Assembly (NCBI GenBank): GCA_029721435.1
Contig: CM056576.1
Location: forward strand, 60,841,876-60,905,875
Source: Gymnothorax reevesii
Lineage: Eukaryota > Chordata > Actinopteri > Anguilliformes > Muraenidae
Reading direction: 5' to 3'
Length of the DNA stretch: 64,000 nucleotides
Of this stretch, positions 54,533 to 64,000 are shown piece after piece. The position numbers and the translations under genes were made by a program. Numbering within the stretch: position 1 is the first letter of the stretch; every line of letters begins with the position of its first letter. The notes beneath the pieces were generated by a model. It saw only the letters and a program-made list of their open reading frames with translations, had not been told where the DNA came from and searched no databases.

Positions 54533-57500
54533 TCACAGAATAAAAGTCAAATGAGCTCACATGTACACACACAGCTCCTAGACACGAAAAACCCTACCAT
54601 GAAATTCCTGACATTTAAATAACTGAATATTAACAGAAAAAGCGCACTTAAGTCCTGTGTCAGATCACAGGAGATTGAGAAATCAATTTCCTCATCTCTA
54701 AGAATGATGATTCTGCTTGAAGAAAGAGAAAGACAAATGGAGGAGCTAGACATCAGAGATGAATGACATTGAAATGGTAAATGCAGTTGGATTTCAAGGA
54801 AATGGCCTGCCAAACTGTCAACATGGCCAGAATATTTTGCCTGGAGCCAATTTGACCAGAGAAAATCTAAATTTCAACTTCACTGAGGGATACTTATGAG
54901 TTTGATCATTAGGCATTTTATAAAGCATTCTCAATGTCGTCATTCTTTATACTAATATTGTCAAGTCATGGCATCTGAACACAAAGGAGAGGCCTGATTC
55001 TGCCATTACAGCTGAAATGATGGCACTGCCTGCATCAGCTGCTCAGGGGAGGCAACTGGATTCAGCACAAGCCATAAAAAAATTAATTGAGTCCTATTCC
55101 AGCACACATTCTCACCTTCATTCGGAATAATCTGACTTATTAAAATGAGGCCGGAGCATTTTATTGGCTATTTAATATATTGAAATTTTAAGAGATTTCC
55201 GCATTGGCTTCACTTTTCTGACCCAGGTGCTGCATCCATCTTTTTATACAGTCAATGATTTGGACATACTGTGCTTTACTGGACATAACAAGTACATTGC
55301 AACAGAATAAATTCCCATTTCCCACATTTAACCAGGGAAAGCACCGCAAGTCCGAGTGAATCTTTACTAGGACTTTTTTCTTTACTTTCTAAAAAATGTA
55401 AATTTGTGACTTTGCATTTTACCAGATCAGTGTAGATTTAGAGGCTATCTACAATGTGCATGGTGAAAAGTGGAACGACTCAGTTTGAAGTTAATAGTTT
55501 CTTCACTTTCAAAGCTACAAGATGAAAATAATGGAAATTACATGAGGAGATGGGAAACATTTAGACCTGTTCAGGTTTGAAGATCCATTGTATTTCCTTC
55601 TTATCAAATTACTTCAGGAAAATGAATCCAACTCCAGCTCTAACTCAAACGACAGTATGCGTACAATGTACACACAGAACTCTAGCTTCAAAACAAATAA
55701 GAAAAAATATTTTCAAGTGATAGCGTAGCATTCATTGAGTAGACCAGTTGGGCTTAAGCGAGATTTGGGTCGCCCGCATGCTCTTTGCAGACTATGCATG
55801 GTAGAAGATGCACAAATCGCATTGAAAAGGGGCAGAAGTTCTTGCACCTTCCCCATGGTAAAGGCAGCTTACAGCATGGATTCGAACTATAAACAGGAGG
55901 AATCTTTGTTCAGGAACATTCTAGGGTGTGCAACGTGCATTTTATGTCTTTGTGGCGAGATGAAGAATTCTGTATTCAACCTCAACCAATATCGATTGAT
56001 GAACCCAGAGAAACATTCGGGTATGTAAACAGTTTCAGCTTCCATCCAGTCAAGGAAATTTAGAGTTAAGTTTCTAGTGCTACTACTCGTGTTAGTAACA
56101 TATTGTGCCGGCGGCTGCCAAGTTACTAATGACACACCGGGTTGTTCGCCCGGGCGAAGCATATGCATTTGAGATATTAAATATTAATATTAAAATCTAA
56201 ACCCCCTTCTCACTGTTAAAGCCACCCAAAATACATTGGCGTCCCCCTTTTAAAATCGTTCCAGCAAATAAGCCGGAAAAAAGAGAAGGTTAGATATGGA
56301 ATTCTTTCCCCTGGACGATATAGACTAAGCTCCATAAGTTTCTCCAACAAATTGAAAGCATTGACTCCTTTGATGCAATGTAGACTTAATAGGCTATATC
56401 GGCGAGATATTGTCAAGGTAAGTCCTCGACATTCAATTTGCCGTAGGAACACTGTCGCCATTAGCTGACTTATGGCATGGGACCCAATCATTGTGGTGTT
56501 AATGACATTAGCTCATGTCTGCAAAACTAACTGGCAAGCAAATTAAATTTTGGTGACTGTATATAGCAAGGAATTATGTGATCGAAATCATGAGTAAACC
56601 AAATGATTATTTCACGCAGTGAAATAAAAACCATGTAAACCTCCTCTTCAGACGTTTCAAGTGCTCCAGTTATCCCGGTATTTCAGAATTAGCGGACTGC
56701 AAATAGGGATGCACCTGTCTGTGCAAATATTTGTTTGGACAGCAGACATTTTTCAACTAATTCCCCCCTTTTGAGCTTTGAGTGTGGTACATCCACATCT
56801 TTGCCTATCTGTCTCAATTCACAAACCTTGAGTTGAGAGATTGCTCTCCTCTTGCTGACTGCAGGCTTGTTAACGGTCTCCAGTTTTTCCTCTGCCAGAC
56901 AAATTGTTCAGTGCTCATGCGCTCTCCAAATCTCGATTTTTCACGCCCTTAAACCAAAAGGGTCTAATGCGGCTGTGTGTGGTATACTGAAGCCTTATTC
57001 GCAAAGTAGCTGGCTAACTCGCTACACAGGTGTGCTAGCTAATCGTTAAACAGTTCATTATCACTGTGGTGTTTTCTGTGAACTTCTATCATTTGTGTAG
57101 TTTTGTAATTTTTTTATTTATATTTTTCAATCAAATATTTATGTTAAACCAGAGCTAAACATGCTGCAGGTAACACTCAATAGCCTATTTTGTAGTGTCT
57201 CTTTAAGAGGAGTGCACTGTGAGTCCATGTGACCGGTGTTTTACCCAGTGATAAGAAAGCGCAAAATTCGTTTTCATTGTACTCAGTCTCAACTTGGTAT
57301 GCAGCCACTTGGTAAGCTCTCGCAATTCCTTGTTTTCTTGGCTGCTTTCATGTTGTATGCTTCATGTTGTCTGTTATTGCTATGCTGCATCGTTGCACTG
57401 TTTACGTCTGCTCCCTTGTTAGTTAACATTACGTGATAACGCATTGCTCCGGTAGAATCCAAACAGTTTAGTTACTGATAAACGAAGTTAAAAGTTAACG

Positions 57501-58439
57501 AAATGCCTAAACTGTGGAATGTAAAGCTAACATTTGGACTTGTAACTTTGCTGTCCCATCCGTGCTCATCATCGTTCGTTTTCCGAGCTTTACTAGTGTT
57601 TGATTAAGTGAATCGCAAGTGCCAGCATTTGACATCTGCGCTGTACTTCCTGGTTTGCCGCCGGGCATCATGGGAGCTGTAGTTTCCTATCGCAGATAGA
57701 CTAAATGCACTTTTTTGCATAGGCTTCAGTAGGATTTCAATACAGTGCATAATGGGTCAGATATGAAACGTGTACATGAAAAATGATTAATTGTGATGAT
57801 AATTATTATTACATATTTGTATTTGATTAATGCATATGTCTACTGTGCTGCTAATAGATGATTCATATTTTGATGCCAATTGTCATGGAATATGGGATTG
57901 TTATTATTGTTGCTTTTTGTTATTGGGCGATTGTGATGAATAAGCTGTTTGTTTTATGCACGAGTGAAACATTGCATTCCCTAACTTTTCAGGTTTTTTA
58001 CCTGTATCTGCTGTATCTACTTCTTCTGCTTTTGGAAAAAATAACAAACAAAAGTGGTATATACTGAGTAAAATCCTTTGCAAGCCGGGTTGCCCTTTCC
58101 GTTGGGGTGAAAAACGGAACAATCACTTTAGCTAGCAAGCTATCTCGCAATTATTATAATGGAAGCAAACTGTTGCCTTATTAGAAAGCTAGCTAGCTCG
58201 TTATTTCAGTGCAAGCAAACAACTGTATAACAACTGTTGAACTAATCATTGCACTAAAATGATATGAATTGGCTTATCAATTTCCAAGAATACTTTGTTA
58301 CCACGCAAATCACAGATGATTGAATATGAGACGTGGGAGGACCAGATTTTTCATGACACCAGTGAAGCTTCTTTCCTTCTGACGGTGGTCAGCCCGTCAT
58401 GCAAGCACTCTGCTGCAGTGTTGGCCCCCCGTGCATCAC

Positions 58440-58521
58440 GGCGATGTAGCTGTTTTCAACCTGGTATAAATGTTTTCTACCGTCACACGGTATATACCGT
58501 CATACCACCCAGCCCTACTGT
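58440..58521. mobile_element. hAT-type terminus (GGGCTGGGTGGTATGACGG)
   Basis: Read on the minus strand the end is gtagggctgggtggtatgac followed by ggtatataccg, a terminus common to fish hAT elements. The internal cacggtatataccgtcatac is near-palindromic. The opposite end was not located. Confidence 0.5.
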
Positions 58522-59929
58522 ACAAATAATGTAACTGTCTTTCCTGAAGAGCAATAAAACTCAAACAAAACAACCATAACAGTGGTTGACAGAAATCGAC
58601 CAATGAATGAGCGTCCGTCCTACCATAATAAAACCTGTCATTTATTGTTAATACAGTTGTCGGAAACTGTGCAAGGTCTTTCTCCCGCTTTCATCTTTGA
58701 ACAGTCTTCATTGGCTTGAACCCTGGAATGGCCTCTTGTGGCTATATTTTGAAATGCTTTCTCCATCCCTGCGTTTCCCAGCTCTGCTCTTGGAGTACCC
58801 ATTCCCTGCACAGTCTAGATGCTTCCCTTATCTGGCCCACCCAGTCCAATTCATCAAACACTTCACTAATGAGCTGATCAGCAAAATCTGGTGTACCAAA
58901 TCAGGGCAATATCTAAAATGCGCTGGGCAGGGGTACTCCAGGGGCAAGGCTGGGAAACATTGCTCCATTCAATGCAATAAACATAGATAGCCAAGCAAGC
59001 TGTGGAAATAAGTTATTGGAACACAGCTAACCAATGAGTAATGTCACAGTGGCCAGGTTCATATTTTTATCCAGTCCATGGGTAAAATATTTTGGCGAAG
59101 GTACTTGGAATCTTTGAAGCAATTTCACTTCATAAGCTTGAATGAATAGAACAGTCCTCCCATTGTTTGCCTTGGAAATTTGGCTAGTACAGCATTAAAT
59201 GGTGATTCACATTTGTCGCTGTGGCAGTGAGCATCAGAGCTACTGTTAACCCGGTAGTTCGGGTAAAATACAGTAGTGTGCAGTGATGATTATACTCCAT
59301 CACTTTGGTCTAAAAGGAGTCCAAATATAGTATTATGCCTCTGTACTTTTTGGTGAAAATGTACTGAAAAAAATACTATTGTAGGCAATGAAAACAAACA
59401 AAAAAATGTCATCTCTGGAACAACCCCACTCTGAGCAGAGTTGAGGGAAGGGGGTTTTGCATGCACTACCCAACACAGTCATCTCAAGCTACTAACAGAG
59501 CTATCCTGTTGGGGGCTATAGGAGCTGTACAGCAATGGTGGCTAGTGAAAAAATGGTGATTCACAAACCATCCCTTATGATTGGTCGTGACCTGTTTTCA
59601 ATCGTTAAATTAAAGTGACTTTAGCAAAGTGAACTCAGAAAACAGTTGCAACCATTAGGTGTAGAAGGGTTGTAAAAGCAACTGTAGAAAATGGCTGCAA
59701 CCATCAGGTGTAGAAGATTTTTGATATATATTTTGCCAAGGTTCTCTCAAAGCTGCGGGAGGAGTAGCAAATTGAAATCTGATACGGAAGAGGGATAAGA
59801 GAATAAAAAGAAATTGAGTTTAGCTTAGTGAACTTCACAAACAGTTGTGACCATCAGGTGTAGCCAGGTCTGCTCGTTACGGTAAGATGTGCACTCATAA
59901 GCCTTGGGCTGTTTTCAATCATGAGTGCC

Positions 59930-60405
59930 ACGGGCTCCTGCACAAAGGCACTTGTCTCCAGCAATGCTTCAGTAACACATGGAGGTGGTAACATGATGGT
60001 TTTGGATTCACTCTGTTTAAAAGGAGCCGGTGATCTCATAAAAATCCACAGAATCATGGATAAAATGAAGTATCACATCATCTTTGTAAGGCAACCATTG
60101 CCATCTGGAAAGATACTGATTGGTCAGGGATATTATTTTCAACAACCCCAAGCACACTTCTAAATTGTGCAAGAATGATCTCAGTTGGAAAGAAACATCT
60201 GGTGACATAAAAGTTATGATTTAGTACGCTCAAAGTCCATACCTTAATCCGATTGTGAGAATCTGTTGTGACATAGAAAGAATGTCCTTGGAATGAACTT
60301 CAAACTATATGGAGTGGTTTAGCGAGTGAGGAAATAAAAAATACACGTTAAAACTTTGCCTTAAAATTTTAATTCTGCAATCAAAGCAAAGGGTGGCCAC
60401 ACTAG
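59930..60405 (+). pseudogene. Tc1-like transposase relic, old
   Basis: The plus strand reads SVTHGGGNMMVL, KGAGDLIKIHRIMDKMKYH, LIGQGYYFQQPQAHF (a decayed FQQDNDPKH), then ERNIW*HKSYDLVRSKSIP*SD in place of the WPAQSPDLNPIE block, and RKNVLGMNF. A tail phrase caaagggtggccacactaga follows. It is heavily mutated and lacks the first aspartate block. Confidence 0.8.
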
Positions 60406-61349
60406 ATATTTACTTTTTCTCTCAAAAAGACATTATTATTTTTGTTTTTACCACCTTTTTACTTATTTTCATCTATGTGATCCAATATTACTTTTTTTAG
60501 TGTATAATTATCACTGCAGACAACTATACGCTTCAAATGTTTGACTTGCGGTTAATTTAAGCATGTGAATTCTTGGGCAAATAAATCAGAAGCCACAGAA
60601 TTATTCTAACTATACCTGGCAAGGAACCGCTGGACACAAGTAACCAACAATGACTAAACATTGTTGCAGTAACTCATTTACACTCCTCCATTTAGCCAAA
60701 TCAAATGCCGAATGGACGCATTCAGCCCTGTTGCTGTACATCTCTAAAGAAGGCGCCAAAATACTTCCCTCACAGTTTTCGCAGCATGAAGCCTTCTGAG
60801 CTACTGAAAGGTCTTTATGAGTGTAAGATACAGTGGAATAAGTCTAGGATAACATTTTAGCGAACATTTCCTGCTGGTATAGGCTTTATTAATTGCTTGT
60901 GCATGCTTATGTCCATTAAAAAATGGCATAGCCAATATAAGGTCCATCATGTGAAGTCCAGAATTAACCAGAAGGGACTTGGAAAGTGCATTGCCTCTGC
61001 GTCGTATTATGATTGAATGCCCTCTTTACGCACATGCCATAGAAATCAACACTGAGTCAGATTTTCTCTAAAATGTATTCAATTTCTTCCTAAAACAGTA
61101 TGCATCAAAACACAAAATATCACTGACATTAATCAATAATGTTTTAATGTATTCCGCAAACTGATGAATCAGCCTCTCTGATATCCTCTTAAAATCTTAT
61201 CAATCCTCTGTATTTTTTCCTTTTAAACCTCGTCACTTGGAGAATAGCGTGGTTTTATATAATATAAGTGTAAATGGACAATTATTATTGAAATCGAATC
61301 AAGGGAAAAAACTGATTTTACCTGGGCCCAATCAAACAACCCAACAATA

Positions 61350-61965
61350 GGCCACAGCGACAACCATCAGGCCAGCCCCAGGCTCCTGCAGCTACCATCA
61401 GGCCAGCCCTAGGCTCCAGCAGCTACCATCAGACCAGCCCCAGGCCCCAGCAGCTATCATCAGGCCAGCCACAGGCTCCTGTAGCTACCACCACGCCAGC
61501 CCCAGGCTCCAGCAGTTACCACCAAGCCAGCACGAAGCTCCAGCAAGGAACAACCAGGCCAGCCCCAGGCTCCAGCAGTGACCACCAGGCCAGCCCCAGG
61601 CTCCAGCAGCGACCATCAGGCCAGCCCCAGGCCTCAGCAGCTACCACCAGGCCAGCCCCAGGCCTCAGCAGCTACCAACAGGGCAACCCCCTGGTTCCTG
61701 CAGCTACAACCAGGCCAGCCTCAGGCTCCTGCAGCTACCATCAGGCCAGCCCCAGGCTCCTGCAGCTATCACTAGGCCAGCCCCAGGCTTCAGCAGCTAT
61801 CACTAGGCCAGCCCCAGGCTTCTGCAGCTATCACTAGGCCAGCCCCAGGCTTCTGCAGCTATCACTAGGCCAGCCCCAGGCTTCTGCAGCTATCACTAGG
61901 CCAGCCTCAGGCTTGTGTAGCTATCACCAGGCCAGGCCAAGGCTCCTGCAGCTGCCATCGAGTCA
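61350..61965. repeat. 31-bp minisatellite, about 20 copies
   Basis: The unit aggccagccccaggctcctg + cagctaccatc recurs every 31 bases from 61350 to ~61965; later copies carry tatcactaggccagcccca. Because 31 is not a multiple of 3, the Pro/Gln/Ser-rich reading frames change phase each unit and are unlikely to be genes. Confidence 0.92.
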
Positions 61966-62399
61966 GCCCAGGTGGCTACTACCCAGCACCAGCTGAAGCC
62001 ATCCAGCCAAGAGATACGGTAGGGTTTCATCATCGATTTGATCTCTCAAGAACACAGCAGAGCTCTCTGCATTTTTTTTTTTTTTTTTGTGAGACAATGC
62101 TGCTTTTTACCCTTGTGGTACTCAGTTTAATATCAGGGCGGGACTTTGCTAATGGTGATAACTGTTTTTTAAGCAATCCTGAGGTTTTGTCCAGGGCACG
62201 CCGTGTCGTGAAACTCTTTCAATTTCTCTTAACCCTGATCAATCACCATCCCATTTTGTCCCCAATTTTCTCAGTTATGCAAATTTTGCAAACTAGCGGC
62301 GGCTTCTCAGCTTCACTGTTTTAAGGAAGTATTTCACATTTACATCCTCTGATGTTATCGCCTCCACACCCTTACGGACTCGGACTAAGTTGAAGCCCA

Positions 62400-63696
62400 A
62401 ACTCTCTATGGTAAGAAAGAGAATTCTACTTCTTCTTATGCTTTAAATTTCTGGAAAGTTCAGCCAAATCCTGGTCCCATGTCCAACGCTCCCACCCTTT
62501 GTAATTCACCAGGTGATTTTAAGAATAAGCAAGGGTTAGGATTTATACATGTTAACGCTCGCAGATTGTTACCAAAAATGGATATGGTGCGTATATGGGC
62601 AGAGACGACTGGTGCTCATATAATTGCCGTCTCTGAGACCTGGCTTTCCAGGTCCATATCTGATACGGATGTTGATATTGATGGTTTTCACATCTACCGC
62701 TCTGATCGTCCTCGGAAAGGAGAAGGCGTGGCAATTTATGTTCGGTCATTTTTTGATGTACAGGTCTTGCTTTCTACATCTGCTACTAAGCAATTTGAAC
62801 TTCTAGCCTTGAAATTAAATCTGTCTGGAAGTCAGTACTTAACTGTTGTAGGTTGTTACAGGCTCCCATCAGCGTCCTCAGATACACTGCCTGCCTTAAT
62901 GCAGCACTTGTCCCAGCTTTGTTTTAATGAAATAGTCCACATTGGGGACCTGAACTGGGATTGGCTTTCTTCTGCATCAGATGATTTCAAAATCCATTGT
63001 TTATCTTCTGAATTCACTCAAATCATTGAAGGTCCTACCCATCCTAATCCCAAAAGACCAGATAAATCTTCCCTTCTCGATCTATTTATTACCAATAGGC
63101 CCCATAAATATTCAGTAGTTAGTGTCTCAAGTTTCAAGCCTTGTGTCATTCAGAAAAGAAATTTAAAAAACGTTGGCGAGCAAGCTTTTCTCGATGACTT
63201 GCATCAGTTTAGATGGGATCGCATATTCTTAATTGGAGAAGTCGATCTGGCCTGGAATTAATTTTCTGATAATTTTAGTTATTTTATTTATAAACATGCC
63301 CCTTTCCGTCGTTTCAGGGTAAAGGGGCATAATAGCCCCTGGTTCTCCAGTGAGTTGTCTTCCCTTTTATACAAAAGGAACCAGTTTTGGGCTGCTGCTA
63401 GGAAGTCTGGTTCTGATGCTGACTGGCTCGCTTTTTGCCTGGCTAGAAATAGGTTCACAGCTTCTGTTAAGAAGGCTGAAAGTGAGTTTTATCTAGCTCA
63501 GTCTCTTGATAGTCTAAACAACCCTAGGAGTTTTTGGAATAATGTGAAGTCTCTCCAGATGAACCACCTTGCCGATTTGCCTCCCTATGTTATTGTCGAC
63601 TCAGTCCCAGTATATAACAAGTCTGAAATGCTAAATCATTTCAATGAACATTTTATTGCTTCTGGTTTCTTGTTTGACTCCTCACTTGCAACATTT
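62400..63696 (+). pseudogene. CR1/L2-like LINE ORF2, endonuclease and linker
   Basis: From 62479 the frame encodes LGFIHVNARRLLPKMDMVRI, HIIAVSETWLSRSISDTDV, GFHIYRSDRPRKGEGVAIYV, TVVGCYRLPSAS and EIVHIGDLNWDWLSS, the endonuclease blocks. After TNRPHKYSVVSVSS the usual SDH catalytic block is missing, so an in-frame deletion is likely. It continues KPCVIQKRNLKNVGEQAFLD, FRWDRIFLI, a stop at 63261, then PWFSSELSSLLYKRNQFWAA and FWNNVKSLQMN up to HFNEHFIASGFLFDS. The reverse transcriptase is replaced by the Tc1 tail. Close relative of the fragment at 12560. Confidence 0.88.
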
Positions 63697-63969
63697 CAGG
63701 GTGGCCTTTTATTGTGGACAGTCTAAGGTACACCTGTGCACGAATCATGGTGTCTGATGAGCATCTTGATGTGGCACACCTGTGAGGTGGGATGGATGGT
63801 CTCAGCAAAGCAAAAGTGCTCAATATCACACATTTAGACAGATTTGTGAACAATGTTTGAGAGAAATGGTAATATTGTGTATCTGGAATTAATTTTAGAT
63901 CTTTGAGTCCATCTCATGACAAATGGGAGCAAAAACAAAAGTGTTGCGTTTATATTTTTGTTGAGTGTA
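63697..63969 (-). mobile_element. Tc1-like element terminal fragment
   Basis: It begins gggtggccttttattgtgga and ends gtttatatttttgttgagtg followed by TA. The same phrases occur at 14698 (gggtggccttttattgtccc) and in the right terminus at 14951. The transposase is absent. The left junction falls inside the LINE frame. Confidence 0.82.
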
Positions 63970-64000
63970 AATGAACATCCCATTAACTGCACCAAAAAAA

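Noticed and set aside
55735..56491. Reading frames of 91-97 codons on both strands
   Set aside because: No recognisable motif, no splice-site context fitting ptk2b, and codon content like random AT-rich intron.
61578..61775. Pro/Gln/Ser-rich frame as a possible mucin-like protein
   Set aside because: It lies in the 31-bp minisatellite, where each unit shifts the frame; the protein pattern is a by-product.

Overview
This is a stretch of vertebrate nuclear DNA, almost certainly from a ray-finned fish. One host gene is recognisable: a Pyk2-type focal adhesion kinase gene (ptk2b) on the minus strand. The rest is intron filled with repeats typical of fish genomes: Tc1-like DD34E transposons with long or short inverted repeats, hAT elements with 8-bp target duplications, L1 and CR1/L2-like LINEs, fold-back elements and simple repeats. 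I see no bacterial-type genes, rRNA, tRNA genes or CRISPR array. The species cannot be named from the sequence.

The host gene runs right to left. Eight coding exons have canonical AG/GT borders and matching phases: end of the kinase domain (54129-54333), linker (53797-53905), proline/serine-rich linker (33286-33408), a charged helix (23675-23815), three very short exons (36 bp at 20363, 25 bp at 19119, 47 bp at 15991) and the start of the focal adhesion targeting (FAT) domain (5308-5442). The gene continues past both window edges: upstream kinase exons lie right of 54333 and the rest of FAT lies left of 5308, and neither was found inside the window.

Layout of the repeats. 0-5 kb: SINE-like and Tc1 tail fragments. 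7-9 kb: degenerate tandem repeat and LINE relic. 9.0-11.6 kb: large fold-back element whose right arm holds a Tc1-like transposon with an intact 337-aa transposase. 12.5-15.5 kb: LINE fragment, then a second fold-back element carrying a Tc1 remnant that itself carries a BED-finger hAT relic. 21-28.9 kb: repeat elements with a conserved mini-exon-like segment, a TTAA-flanked element, and a ~135-bp satellite interrupted by a second copy of the 10-kb Tc1 element, inactivated by an 8-bp deletion. 29.7-31 kb: GT repeats and a 245-bp duplication. 36.36-49.46 kb: a nest of eight insertions inside one old Tc1-like element (L1; hAT MITE; Tc1; antisense L1; two hATs; a tandem-repeat element rich in AGGTCA). 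49.5-52.7 kb: a Tc1-like element holding a Harbinger-like element that holds two hairpin elements. 58-64 kb: hAT end, Tc1 relic, 31-bp minisatellite, CR1/L2-like LINE and a final Tc1 fragment.

The transposons do not form a pathway with the host gene; their relevance is that they make up most of its introns, above all the ~20-kb intron between 33.4 and 53.8 kb. I found no convincing new biological system. The strongest leads are the intact, recently active Tc1 family, the datable nest, the AGGTCA-rich arrays, repeat-borne exon-like segments, and the altered Grb2-site motif in Pyk2.
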